Assembly (NCBI GenBank): GCA_002477955.1 | Contig: DLLE01000028.1 | Coordinates: 61,415-111,375, forward strand | From: Treponema sp. UBA7570 | GTDB lineage: Bacteria > Spirochaetota > Spirochaetia > Treponematales > Treponemataceae | Reading direction: 5' to 3' | Length of the DNA stretch: 49,961 nucleotides | Part shown: piece by piece, positions 17,520-25,606 of the stretch | Position numbering within the stretch: position 1 is the first letter of the stretch | Layout of the letters: each line of letters opens with the position of its first letter | Position numbers and translations under genes: made by a program | Notes under the pieces: generated by a model | Seen by the model: the letters and a program-made list of their open reading frames with translations, nothing else | Database searches by the model: none | Told to the model about the DNA's origin: nothing

Positions 17520-17671
17520 CTCCTATAAAAAGTCAATATTAAAACTTCAGTCTTAGGATTGACTTTTTAAGTTGCTTCGCAACAAAGTAAGAAACAACAG
17601 ATTATAAGAAAGTTTGCAACCAAACTTTTAAAGATAAAAACAGACGCCATTTTCGGCTGTTTTTATCTTAC
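17520..17671 (-). other. Hairpin-rich intergenic segment flanked by 15-base direct repeats
   Basis: This segment lies between the cvpA ribosome site and repeat copy B and consists almost entirely of inverted repeats: an 11-bp stem (17527-17537 with 17558-17568), GTTGC-TTC-GCAAC (17571-17583), AAAGTTTG-CAAC-CAAACTTT (17609-17628) and a 13-bp stem (17631-17643 with 17657-17669). The 15-mer CTCCTATAAAAAGTC occurs at both ends, at 17520-17534 and 17673-17687. It may be an inserted element or a structured leader of cvpA; one hairpin may terminate murG transcription. Confidence 0.6.
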
Positions 17672-17794
17672 ACTCCTATAAAAAGTCCGCGTTAGCGGCG
17701 AGCCATGGATGGCGAGAATCACAGTTTGTGAAAGCAACGCTTGAGCAAACTATGCTGATAAAAATTACTTCCTTGTAATTTTTATCATATCTCC
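17672..17794 (-). repeat. Intergenic repeat, copy B (overlaps the 3' end of murG)
   Basis: Second copy of the repeat at 15639-15761, same orientation. Its right end supplies the last seven codons and stop of murG (MIKITRK), and the AT hairpin (TAAAAATTAC with GTAATTTTTA) spans that stop. Its left end repeats the sequence next to the cvpA ribosome site. Confidence 0.75.
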
Positions 17795-18919
17795 ATATTT
17801 TTCAATATTTTTTAAAATCAATTCAGCAATTTTTAAGGAAGCTCTTTTTCCAGATACAAGTTCTGCCATTTTTTTAGACATCAAATCTCTTTCTTTTTTA
17901 TCCAAGAGTTTTTCAAGACAATTTTTTAAATTTTCAAAAATAGCTTCGTTTCCAGTCAATACAAAAGCAGCTCCACGCTCCTTAAAGAAATTTGCATTGT
18001 CAACTTGATCACCTCGAGTTCCATTTCCACATAACGGAATAAGAACAGAAGGCTTTTTTTCAACAGCGCTTTCCCAGACAGTATTTGCCCCTGCCCTCGA
18101 AAGAATAACGTCCGCACAAGCAATAACGTCCGGCATCTGCTCATAAATAAACGGATAAGGAAAATAACTGTCCGTTTGAGCAGGAACAAAACTTGCATCT
18201 TTTGAACCACATTGATGAACTACGTTAAAATGCTCTGTCAGCCAGGCCAAATTTTCTACAACAAGTTCATTCAACTGATGAGCGCCAAGGCTTCCACCGA
18301 GCACAAGAAGAACAGGCTTTTTTAAATCCGCATTCTTTCCTTCAAAAAGAAATTTCCGTCCTTTCTGTGCATCAGCTTCATAAAACACAGGGCGAACAGG
18401 ATTTCCAGTCACAACGGCAAGGCTCTGCTTGCTCTTTGGAATAAATTTTACAGTTTCTGGATAAGAAACCAGAATTTTTGAAGCAAAGCGCGAATTTATT
18501 TTTGTTGCAAGTCCTGGTGTAAAATCACATTCATGCGTAAAAACAGGAATCCGCAAAATTCGCGCGGCAAAACAAGGAGGAACAGAAACATATCCGCCTT
18601 TAGAAAAAACAACAGCCGGACGAATAAATAAAAGCCTGAAAAAAGAAACTGCAATTCCCGCGATAATTTTAAAAACATCAAAAAAGTTTTTTATTGAAAA
18701 ATATCGCCGGAGTTTACCGGAAGGAACTGCGCAAAACCTGTCGGCACTTCCGCTTTTTTCGACAAGGGTTCTGTCCATTCCGGAAGAATTTCCGAACCAG
18801 TAAATTTTTATTTTAAGATTATTTTTTTTTGCAATTTTCTTTAATTCATCGGCAACGGCAAGTCCAGGGTAAATATGTCCGCCTGTTCCGCCACCAGCAA
18901 AAACAATTCTTATGCTCAT
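17765..18919 (-). CDS. murG: UDP-N-acetylglucosamine--N-acetylmuramyl-(pentapeptide) pyrophosphoryl-undecaprenol GlcNAc transferase
   Basis: 384 residues. It completes lipid II at the inner face of the membrane for peptidoglycan synthesis. Motifs: VFAGGGTGGHIYPGLAVADEL at the N-terminus, FSKGGYVSVPPCFAA, HECDFTPGLATKIN, VTGNPVR, LLVLGGSLGAHQLNE, and SRAGANTVWE with PLCGNGTRGDQVDNA, all standard MurG blocks. The final residues, MIKITRK, are encoded by the dispersed repeat copy B, so the native C-terminus may have been altered. No ribosome-binding site precedes the ATG, and a promoter -10 box ends only 6 bases upstream. Confidence 0.95.
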   Translation of the reverse strand: MSIRIVFAGGGTGGHIYPGLAVADELKKIAKKNNLKIKIYWFGNSSGMDRTLVEKSGSADRFCAVPSGKLRRYFSIKNFFDVFKIIAGIAVSFFRLLFIRPAVVFSKGGYVSVPPCFAARILRIPVFTHECDFTPGLATKINSRFASKILVSYPETVKFIPKSKQSLAVVTGNPVRPVFYEADAQKGRKFLFEGKNADLKKPVLLVLGGSLGAHQLNELVVENLAWLTEHFNVVHQCGSKDASFVPAQTDSYFPYPFIYEQMPDVIACADVILSRAGANTVWESAVEKKPSVLIPLCGNGTRGDQVDNANFFKERGAAFVLTGNEAIFENLKNCLEKLLDKKERDLMSKKMAELVSGKRASLKIAELILKNIEKYGDMIKITRK

Positions 18920-18925
18920 CGTGTT

Positions 18926-18954
18926 ATTATGACACAGTTTTTTTTTTTAGACAA
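18926..18954 (-). promoter_or_regulatory. Promoter of murG, suggesting a leaderless message
   Basis: Minus strand TTGTCT (18954-18949), 17-base spacer that includes eleven A, CATAAT (18931-18926). Only 6 bases separate the -10 box from the ATG at 18919. Confidence 0.5.
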
Positions 18955-18984
18955 GAAAAAAGCCGGCTGAAAATTCAACCGGCT
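18955..18984 (-). terminator. Intrinsic terminator after the outer-membrane barrel gene
   Basis: Ten-base stem AGCCGGCTGA (18961-18970) with TCAACCGGCT (18975-18984), one G-U pair, followed on the minus strand by six T. It directly precedes the murG promoter. Confidence 0.85.
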
Positions 18985-19008
18985 CAATTTTAAAATCCAC
19001 TTAAAAAA

Positions 19009-19986
19009 CTACAGAGAAAGCCTTAAACTTGCAGCTCCTGACCACAAGCCGTCATCTGTAATATGGCGCAAGTCGGCAGTAATACTAAGAGTAAAGTCGA
19101 GGACAAAGAAATTTACGCCTACACCTGCAAAAATCTGAGGCTGAATTGCATTAAAGTCAAACGAATCTGTCTTATAAGAACCGTTGTCTTTAACCTTTGC
19201 TCCAAGTGTTCCAGCTACACTTTCAATCTGTTCTGCATAAGATCCGCTATAAGCCCAGTCCCAAGTATTGTCCGCTTTAGAAACAAGCCCTCTCAAACCA
19301 ACAAACGGGGTTACAAAAAGGAATTTTTTAGAAACCTGAGCCTGGAAATACATTGTGTGAACTTTGTAATCAACATTTGCCTTCGCATAATCCGAAGAAA
19401 CTCCAAAAGTTCCCTGATTATAGAAATAACCTGCACCTACACTGATTTTTGGCATTACAAGTCCGCCCTTAAAGAGAGCATAACGCACGTCCATTCCGAC
19501 TGTAAGCAAATCAACATCCAAGTCTGCACCGAACTGTGAAGTGCTCATTTTTCCAGTTTTCATAACAGCAATGTCAAAATCGAAAGGAAGCAAAATTCCG
19601 CCAATACGAAGATCAGCCGTAAAAACCGGGAAATAATAGCTGCTCTTAATGTCAATGTCGTCAAGCTGCAAAGCTTCGATAGCCTGCTTTAATCCGCTTG
19701 TATCAATGTGAGTAAAACCAATATTTACTCCTCCACCAAGATTAGGCGGAAGCGAAATCAACTGGCCGATATAAGCGTCAGACCAAACATTCTGCTGAGT
19801 TGCAGCCTGAGGAACCGCAGCTGCAAGCTGTTTTGAAAAATCATCAAAACCATTGCTAATTTCATCTGCCTGCGAATTAAAATTATCAACCCAATCTTTT
19901 GTAATATCCTCGATTTTTAAGGCAAAAACTGATGTAGAAAGAAGTGTAAAAATCGCAACCGATCCCCAAAATTTTATTTTTTTCAT
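19009..19986 (-). CDS. Probable outer-membrane beta-barrel protein, function unknown
   Basis: 325 residues. A clear signal peptide (MKKIKFWGSVAIFTLLSTSVFA) precedes LKIEDITKDW. The mature part alternates hydrophobic and polar residues with many Gly and aromatic residues (for example GGVNIGFTHID, ADLRIGGILLPFDFDIAVM, VTPFVGLRGLVSK, QPQIFAGVGVNFFVLDFTLSI), which reads as about ten or more transmembrane beta strands. The start at 19986 is chosen for its AGGAGG site 9 bases upstream and because it begins the signal peptide; an upstream ATG at 20049 has neither. No named family recognised. It has its own terminator and lies downstream of tRNA-Phe. Confidence 0.72.
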   Translation of the reverse strand: MKKIKFWGSVAIFTLLSTSVFALKIEDITKDWVDNFNSQADEISNGFDDFSKQLAAAVPQAATQQNVWSDAYIGQLISLPPNLGGGVNIGFTHIDTSGLKQAIEALQLDDIDIKSSYYFPVFTADLRIGGILLPFDFDIAVMKTGKMSTSQFGADLDVDLLTVGMDVRYALFKGGLVMPKISVGAGYFYNQGTFGVSSDYAKANVDYKVHTMYFQAQVSKKFLFVTPFVGLRGLVSKADNTWDWAYSGSYAEQIESVAGTLGAKVKDNGSYKTDSFDFNAIQPQIFAGVGVNFFVLDFTLSITADLRHITDDGLWSGAASLRLSL

Positions 19987-20114
19987 TGAACTATCCTCCT
20001 GATAAAAAACAAACAACTTAATTTCAAAAACAAAAGCTGAACGAAACAATCGTCCGACTTATAGAATTGTAACGCAAAAATAATATCTTAGAAATAATTT
20101 TATTTTAAAAATTT

Positions 20115-20150
20115 AAAACAAAAAAGGCTTCTGAATTTACCAGAAGCCTT
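20115..20150 (-). terminator. Intrinsic terminator of tRNA-Phe
   Basis: Ten-base-pair perfect stem AAGGCTTCTG (20124-20133) with CAGAAGCCTT (20141-20150), loop of seven, then a T-rich tract on the minus strand. It starts at the base next to the tRNA 3' end. Confidence 0.88.
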
Positions 20151-20223
20151 TGCCACAGGTTGGAATCGAACCAACGACATACGGATTTTCAGTCCGGCGC
20201 TCTACCAACTGAGCTACTGCGGC
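20151..20223 (-). tRNA. tRNA-Phe (GAA)
   Basis: 73 bases with a complete cloverleaf. Acceptor GCCGCAG pairs with CTGTGGC (one G-U), D-arm contains AGCTCAGTTGGTAGAGC, anticodon loop CTGAAAA gives GAA, T-arm contains GGTTCGATTCC, discriminator A. The CCA end is not encoded. It has its own promoter and terminator. Confidence 0.97.
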
Positions 20224-20236
20224 GTTGATGTATAAT

Positions 20237-20265
20237 ACTATACCTAAATTGATATTTTTGGTCAA
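20237..20265 (-). promoter_or_regulatory. Promoter of tRNA-Phe
   Basis: Minus strand TTGACC (20265-20260), 17-base spacer, TATAGT (20242-20237), ending 13 bases before the tRNA 5' end. Confidence 0.78.
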
Positions 20266-20369
20266 TAGCAAATTTCCAATTTTTTTTTATTTTTTACTTT
20301 TTTTTCGCCACGCAAAACTTTTTATTTTTTTTGCGCAGCAAAAACATTCGAATTCTAAAAATTGAAAAA

Positions 20370-22010
20370 TTAGAATTTAATTTTTCTGTCTGAATCTTTA
20401 TAATATTCTGCACGCATTGCACGAATCTGCTCGTCTGCCATGTAATCATCAAACGGCATCATACGGTCAATTACGCCTTTCGGTGTAATTTCGACTATGC
20501 GATTTGCAATTGTAGAAATGAATTCGTGGTCGTGACTTGTAAAGAGAATTACCCCCGGAAAATCAACAAGCGCACGGTTTAAGCTTTCAATTGCTTCAAG
20601 GTCAAGATGATTTGTCGGGTCGTCCATAATAAGGATATTTGAACCGGCAAGCATCAATTTTGAAAGCATGCATCGGACTTTTTCGCCTCCGGAAAGAACC
20701 TTCACTTTTTTAAGCGATTCATCGCCAGAAAAAAGCATTCTTCCCAAGAATCCACGGACATAAGCATCGTCCTGCTCTTTTGAGAACTGTTTTAACCATT
20801 CGGTAATATTGTAGTCATTATTGAAAAACTGGTTATTATCACGTGCCAAATAAGAACAGCTTGTCGTCTGTCCCCAGAAATACTCTCCGCTTTCTGCCTT
20901 TTTTTCACCAGAAATTATGTCGAACAGTGAAGAAACAGCGTTGTGCTCAACTCCGACAAATGCAATCTTGTCAGTGCGGTTTACAATAAGACTAAAGTCG
21001 TTCAAAAGTTGAACTCCATCTTCGTCTTTTGAATTGAGTTTGCGGCATTCAAGAACATTGTTTCCGATTTCACGGTCAGGTTTGAACTGTACAAACGGAA
21101 ATTTGCGGCTTGTAACAGGAAGGTCATCAAGTTCAAGTTTTTCGAGAATTTTCTTGCGGCTGGTTGCCTGACGAGATTTTGCGGCATTTGAAGCGAATCT
21201 CTGGATAAATTCTTTCAAATCCTTTGCTTTTTCTTCGTTTTTACGCTTCTGATCCTTTGCCTGCTTCTGAAGAATTTGGCTCATCTGGTACCAAAAGTCA
21301 TAGTTTCCGGCAAACTGAGTAATTTTTCCGTAGTCAATATCGCAAATAACTGTACAAACAGTATTCAAAAAGTGGCGGTCGTGGCTTACAACGATTACAA
21401 CGTTCTCAAAATCAAGCAAAAAGTCTTCAAGCCAGCTAATTGACTCAAGGTCAAGACCGTTCGTCGGTTCGTCAAGGACAAGAATGTCAGGATTTCCAAA
21501 AAGAGCCTGGGCCAAGAGAACACGGACTTTCTGAGATTCATCAAGCTCGCTCATCATTTTATCATGATATTTTTCTTCAAGACCGAGGCCAGAAAGCATC
21601 TGCTCAATCTGGTTTTCTGATTCGTAACCGCCGAGTTCTCCAAACTGAGCCTCGAGTTCTGCCGATTTTATTCCATCTTCTTCGGTAAAATCTTCTTTCG
21701 CATAAATTTCATCGCGGGCCTTAGAAACTTCATAAAGTTTTGGATACCCCATCATCACAGTTTCTTTTACACTGTAACTGTCAAATGCAAAGTGGTCCTG
21801 TTTTAGAACGGCCATGCGTTCTCCAGGAGTTATGATAATTTCGCCGGAATCGCGGTCCTGCTCACCGGAAAGAACTTTTAAGAAAGTCGATTTTCCTGCG
21901 CCGTTTGCACCGATAATTCCGTAGCAGTTTCCTGCCGTAAATTTTAAATTTACGTCTTTAAAAAGCGGTTTTTCACTAAAATGAAGGCTTACGTCCGAAA
22001 CTGTAATCAT
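20370..22010 (-). CDS. ABC-F family ATPase (YbiT-like) with one degenerate ATP site
   Basis: 546 residues, two fused nucleotide-binding domains and no membrane segment; ABC-F proteins act on ribosomes. NBD1 has Walker A GANGAGKS (34-41) and Walker B ILVLDEPTNGLD, but its signature is LDESQ (156-160) in place of LSGGQ. NBD2 has the reverse: an intact signature LSGGE (439-443), but Walker A reads GVEHNAVSS (353-361), lacking the Lys, and Walker B ends in DD instead of DE. In an ABC dimer the NBD2 Walker site pairs with the NBD1 signature, so all losses fall in the same composite site while the other site is intact. The linker (about 240-300) is rich in Lys/Glu, as expected. GGGAG precedes the ATG; the gene lies 49 bases downstream of the DEAD-box helicase, probably co-transcribed. 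Confidence 0.9.
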   Translation of the reverse strand: MITVSDVSLHFSEKPLFKDVNLKFTAGNCYGIIGANGAGKSTFLKVLSGEQDRDSGEIIITPGERMAVLKQDHFAFDSYSVKETVMMGYPKLYEVSKARDEIYAKEDFTEEDGIKSAELEAQFGELGGYESENQIEQMLSGLGLEEKYHDKMMSELDESQKVRVLLAQALFGNPDILVLDEPTNGLDLESISWLEDFLLDFENVVIVVSHDRHFLNTVCTVICDIDYGKITQFAGNYDFWYQMSQILQKQAKDQKRKNEEKAKDLKEFIQRFASNAAKSRQATSRKKILEKLELDDLPVTSRKFPFVQFKPDREIGNNVLECRKLNSKDEDGVQLLNDFSLIVNRTDKIAFVGVEHNAVSSLFDIISGEKKAESGEYFWGQTTSCSYLARDNNQFFNNDYNITEWLKQFSKEQDDAYVRGFLGRMLFSGDESLKKVKVLSGGEKVRCMLSKLMLAGSNILIMDDPTNHLDLEAIESLNRALVDFPGVILFTSHDHEFISTIANRIVEITPKGVIDRMMPFDDYMADEQIRAMRAEYYKDSDRKIKF

Positions 22011-22059
22011 TTATTTTCTCCCTTTTAAAAGTTGATTTGGTTATTTTTTACTTATTCTG

Positions 22060-23697
22060 CTATTTTGAAAAGAATTTCTTAATTCTATCAAAAATTCCAA
22101 CTTTTTTATTATTTTTTGAACTTACTTTTGAAGCAGGCTTTTTATTTTGTCCGTTAAAATTCTGCTTTTGAGACGATTTTTTTCCGCTGTTTTTTGAAAA
22201 ATTATTTTTCGCGTTTTTGCCAGATTTCCCGTTTTTAGAAGAACCGGCATTTTTCAAAGAATTCTTCGATGCCGACGATTTTTTATTTTCCGAAAAAGAA
22301 CTGCCTGTTTTTGAAAAGCTTGAATATTTTTCCTTATAATATTTCATTCTTTCATCAGCAGTCATTTCGCTCAATTTTGCAAGCTCTTCATCGGTTGAGC
22401 GGCGTTTTGCAGAAGATTTTGAATTCACATTTTTTTCGTATCTTCCTGCCGATTTTCCATCTTGCTTTCTTTCTGAGCGCCTTGAGAATGATTTTTGTTT
22501 TCGCTCGCGTTCTTCCCGTTTTTTTTCAGAATCAAGTTTTATATAAACATTGCGGCTCTTATCTTCAACAAATTCTTCCTTATCTGCAAGTCTTGAAGGA
22601 ATCTGTTTTTCGATATAACGCTCAATCGGCATTAAAGAATAAACGTCCTGCTCAGAACAGAAACTGTAGGCTTTTCCGCTTTTTCCGGCACGAGCGGTAC
22701 GTCCAATTCTGTGAACATAATTTTCCGCTTCGTTAGGCAAATCAAAGTTTACAACCATCGCAAGGTCGTTCACGTCAATTCCGCGCGCCGCAACATCGGT
22801 CGCAATAAGACATTTTATTTTTCCGTCTTTAAAATTATCCATAATCTTAAGACGGCGGCTCTGCGGCAAATCTCCGATTATAAATTCATTTTTAACGCCG
22901 TTCAATTTTAGACGTTTTGAAAGAATTTCGCACATTTTTTTTGTATTGCAGAAAATAATCAGGCTTTCAGGATTTTCTTTCTGCAAAATTCCAAGCAAAA
23001 GAGGAATTTTGTCATCGCTCGCAACATGAATAAGCTCCTGATCGATTTCATCAACCGTAATATTTTCTGCCTCGATTACGATTTCTTTTGCGTCTTTCGT
23101 ATATTCCCAGGCAAGGTTTTTTACATAAGAATTCAAAGTTGCAGAGAAAAGCATTGTCTGGCGAATGTCAGAGCCTGGTAAAAATCTTACGATTTTTCGC
23201 AAATCTGGATAAAACCCCATGTCAAACATTCTGTCAGCTTCGTCAATTGCAAGATAGGCAACACTGTTCAAGTCCATTTTTTTTGATTCGTGCAAATCAA
23301 TTATACGGCCTGGAGTTCCGACAATAATATCAACACCCTTTTTAAGTTCGTCAATCTGATTTTCGTAACCAACTCCACCATAAAAAGAAGCAGTTTCAAG
23401 ACCAGAAAATTTTCCGAGCTTTTTGGCTTCTTCTTCAACCTGAACAGCAAGCTCCCTCGTCGGAACCATTACGAGCGCTTTTTTGCCTTCGTTTTTTCCG
23501 CCGCTCAAAAGCTGCTGCATAATTGTCACAAGAAAAGCAGCCGTTTTTCCAGTTCCAGTCTGAGACTGAACATAAAGATCGCTTCCATCGAGCGAAACTT
23601 CAAGCACCTGTTTTTGAACCGGTGTACATTCTACATAACCGGCTTCGTCAATTCCTCTAAAAAGGCTTTCGTTTAAATTTAATTCTGAATAATTCAT
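22060..23697 (-). CDS. DEAD-box RNA helicase with basic disordered tail
   Basis: 545 residues. Motifs in order: Q motif (YVECTPVQKQ), I SQTGTGKT, Ia PTRELA, Ib TPGR, II DEAD, III SAT, IV LIIFCNTKK, V ATDVAARGID, VI HRIGRTARAG. The catalytic core ends near residue 370; the remaining ~170 residues are Lys/Ser/Asn-rich and repetitive (SSKNGKSGKNAKNNFSKNSG in part), a likely RNA-binding disordered tail. Closest in style to RhlE/RhlB. A promoter at 23846-23874 gives a ~140-base leader, common for autoregulated or cold-inducible helicases. No good ribosome site is seen before the ATG. Confidence 0.94.
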   Translation of the reverse strand: MNYSELNLNESLFRGIDEAGYVECTPVQKQVLEVSLDGSDLYVQSQTGTGKTAAFLVTIMQQLLSGGKNEGKKALVMVPTRELAVQVEEEAKKLGKFSGLETASFYGGVGYENQIDELKKGVDIIVGTPGRIIDLHESKKMDLNSVAYLAIDEADRMFDMGFYPDLRKIVRFLPGSDIRQTMLFSATLNSYVKNLAWEYTKDAKEIVIEAENITVDEIDQELIHVASDDKIPLLLGILQKENPESLIIFCNTKKMCEILSKRLKLNGVKNEFIIGDLPQSRRLKIMDNFKDGKIKCLIATDVAARGIDVNDLAMVVNFDLPNEAENYVHRIGRTARAGKSGKAYSFCSEQDVYSLMPIERYIEKQIPSRLADKEEFVEDKSRNVYIKLDSEKKREERERKQKSFSRRSERKQDGKSAGRYEKNVNSKSSAKRRSTDEELAKLSEMTADERMKYYKEKYSSFSKTGSSFSENKKSSASKNSLKNAGSSKNGKSGKNAKNNFSKNSGKKSSQKQNFNGQNKKPASKVSSKNNKKVGIFDRIKKFFSK

Positions 23698-23845
23698 AAT
23701 GCCAACACTAAAAAATTTGAAAAAAGTAATTTACCAGCATCTGCAAAAAGAACCACATAAAAGGCAGAAATTCTAAAGATGCCGTCAATTTTTAATTCAT
23801 TGTATTTAACAACTTAAAAACGCAGTTTTAAGAAAAACTCTGAAA

Positions 23846-23874
23846 ATTATACTGTTTATTGCACTTTGTTTCAA
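23846..23874 (-). promoter_or_regulatory. Promoter of the DEAD-box helicase gene with long leader
   Basis: Minus strand TTGAAA (23874-23869), 17-base spacer, TATAAT (23851-23846). About 140 bases of transcribed leader lie between the expected start near 23839 and the ATG at 23697. Confidence 0.66.
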
Positions 23875-23930
23875 CTTTAATGCAATTATGCTATGTATTT
23901 TTTCAAGTTTTTCGGATATATTTTTTATTT

Positions 23931-25061
23931 ATGCAAAATAACGATAATACACAGAAAAAACTTCAATATCAGGCAGAACTTTTTGCAAACCGCCTTTCAA
24001 AAAAATACAAGCTTTTAAAAAAATGGGCGCGCAAAAACAGAATAAGCTGCTACCGCCTTTACGACAAGGACATTCCGGAAATTCCTCTTGCAGCCGACAT
24101 CTACGAGTTTCTGCCGGACGAAATTTCCGACAAAACAGGATGCGCTTTCTTTCTCCGCGAAAACGACCTAAACATTTCGTCAAACGACCAAAACGCAATC
24201 TCAGAAACAAAAATGCGCACTTATCTCCATCTCTATCTTTACGAGCGCCCATACGAAAAAGACGAATCTGAAGAAGAAAAATGGCTTGACTCAATGGCAG
24301 AATCAGCCGCAAAAGTTTTACAGATTCCGCAGTGCCATATCATAAAAAAACTCCGAAAAAAGCAAAAAGGCGACAGCCAATACGAAAAACTGGAAACTCA
24401 AAATAAAATCGAAGGAACGACACAAGAATGCGGCCAGCTTTTTAAAATCAACCTAAGCGAATACCTCGATGCAGGTCTTTTTTTAGACCACCGCCCTTTA
24501 CGAAACCTTGTCCGACAGACAGTTCAAGGCAAATCTGTACTAAACCTTTTCTGCTACACAGGAAGTTTTTCAGTTTATGCGGCAGAAGGAAGGGCAAGCC
24601 GCATCGAAAGCGTCGATTTAAGCAACACATATATTTTATGGGCAAAAGAAAATATGGCATTAAACGGCTTTACAGACAATGCAAAATACTTTTACACACG
24701 ACAAGATGCAACAGGCTTTTTAAATCAAAAAAATGCGGAAGTTCCAAACGAACAGGGAACAAACCGCTACGACACAATAATCCTCGACCCGCCAACTTTC
24801 TCAAATTCAAAGTCTACGCAAAACGTGCTGGACATAAACCGCGACTGGCTCGCTCTCTGCGAAAAATGCCTCAAAATTCTAAAACCAAAAGGCACTCTTT
24901 ATTTTTCAACAAACAGCCGCCGCCTCTCGTTCAGCGAAGAAGAGCTGCGTCAAAAACTTCCAGAACTCAAACTCCAGATTCAAGACATAACAGTCCAGAC
25001 AATTCCAGAAGATTTCAACGGCAAAAAACCACACCGCTGCTGGAAAATCTCATTATTTTAA
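23931..25061 (+). CDS. Class I SAM-dependent rRNA methyltransferase, RlmK-like
   Basis: 376 residues from the ATG at 23931. It resembles the C-terminal half of E. coli RlmKL (23S rRNA m7G2069 methylation). The N-terminal ELFANRLSKKYKLLKKWARK and ISCYRLYDKDIPEIPLAADIY form the characteristic substrate-recognition segment. The SAM-binding motif is VLNLFCYTGSFSVYAAEG, followed by ESVDLSN, and the catalytic region is LDPPTFSNSK. A longer frame begins at 23859 but its extra residues are hydrophobic and overlap the likely promoter. No ribosome site is visible; a TATATT box 8 bases before the ATG is a weak promoter candidate. Followed by a GC-rich repeat element. Confidence 0.88.
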   Translation: MQNNDNTQKKLQYQAELFANRLSKKYKLLKKWARKNRISCYRLYDKDIPEIPLAADIYEFLPDEISDKTGCAFFLRENDLNISSNDQNAISETKMRTYLHLYLYERPYEKDESEEEKWLDSMAESAAKVLQIPQCHIIKKLRKKQKGDSQYEKLETQNKIEGTTQECGQLFKINLSEYLDAGLFLDHRPLRNLVRQTVQGKSVLNLFCYTGSFSVYAAEGRASRIESVDLSNTYILWAKENMALNGFTDNAKYFYTRQDATGFLNQKNAEVPNEQGTNRYDTIILDPPTFSNSKSTQNVLDINRDWLALCEKCLKILKPKGTLYFSTNSRRLSFSEEELRQKLPELKLQIQDITVQTIPEDFNGKKPHRCWKISLF

Positions 25062-25071
25062 ATAAAAAGCA

Positions 25072-25192
25072 GGGCGTTCCGGCTTACACCGCCGGGTGTT
25101 TCGCGGTTCCGCCTTTTGCTTCATTAAAATTGCAGTTTCGCAAAACAAAACTGCAATTTTAACGGCTTCCCCGCCGCTGCACCCCCTAACGC
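25072..25192 (-). repeat. GC-rich intergenic element with a 15-bp perfect stem-loop
   Basis: Lies between the RlmK-like gene and the rpmE terminator. GC-rich flanks (GGCGTTCCGGCTTACACCGC on one side, CGGCTTCCCCGCCGCTGCAC on the other) enclose a perfect inverted repeat, TTAAAATTGCAGTTT (25124-25138) with AAACTGCAATTTTAA (25148-25162). On the minus strand the GCGTTAG...CGGCG...GCC order resembles the ends of repeat copies A and B. It looks like a dispersed non-coding element. Confidence 0.5.
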
Positions 25193-25205
25193 AAAATTCA
25201 TTCAA

Positions 25206-25238
25206 ACAAAAAAAATCCACCTCAAAAAGAAGTGGATT
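25206..25238 (-). terminator. Intrinsic terminator of rpmE
   Basis: Stem AATCCAC (25214-25220) with GTGGATT (25232-25238), extended by further pairs in the loop, followed by eight or more T on the minus strand. Confidence 0.85.
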
Positions 25239-25259
25239 CTTTCAATCAGACAAATTTTC

Positions 25260-25475
25260 TTACTTTGATTCTTTGTTTGTAAGACCAAAACGTTTGTTGA
25301 ATCTTTCGATACGTCCTGCTGTATCTACAAGTTTTTGTTTTCCTGTGTAGAATGGATGGCAGGCAGAACAAATTTCAACATGAATGTTCTGTACTGTTGA
25401 ACGTGTTTCGATTACATTGCCACACTGGCATGTAATTTTTGTCATTTTGTATTCAGGATGAATACCAGCTCTCAT
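25260..25475 (-). CDS. rpmE: Ribosomal protein L31 (zinc-binding type)
   Basis: 71 residues. The pattern MRAGIHPEY...ITCQCGN...EICSACHPFYTGKQKLVDTAGRI is L31, with the Cys residues (CQC and CSAC) that bind zinc in the C+ form. The C-terminal RIERFNKRFGL is also typical. AAAGGAG precedes the ATG. It lies downstream of rho, as in many bacteria, but has its own promoter, a leader of about 125 bases, and its own terminator. Confidence 0.97.
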   Translation of the reverse strand: MRAGIHPEYKMTKITCQCGNVIETRSTVQNIHVEICSACHPFYTGKQKLVDTAGRIERFNKRFGLTNKESK

Positions 25476-25606
25476 TTTTTATCTCCTTTACTGCTTGCCC
25501 GGCATTAAAGCAACCCCAGTCACCACTAGCTTACGCAAAATAAAAAAAGCGTTTCTATCATTCCATCACTGTTAGGAAACAAGTTAATACCACAAGCGTA
25601 TTTTTA

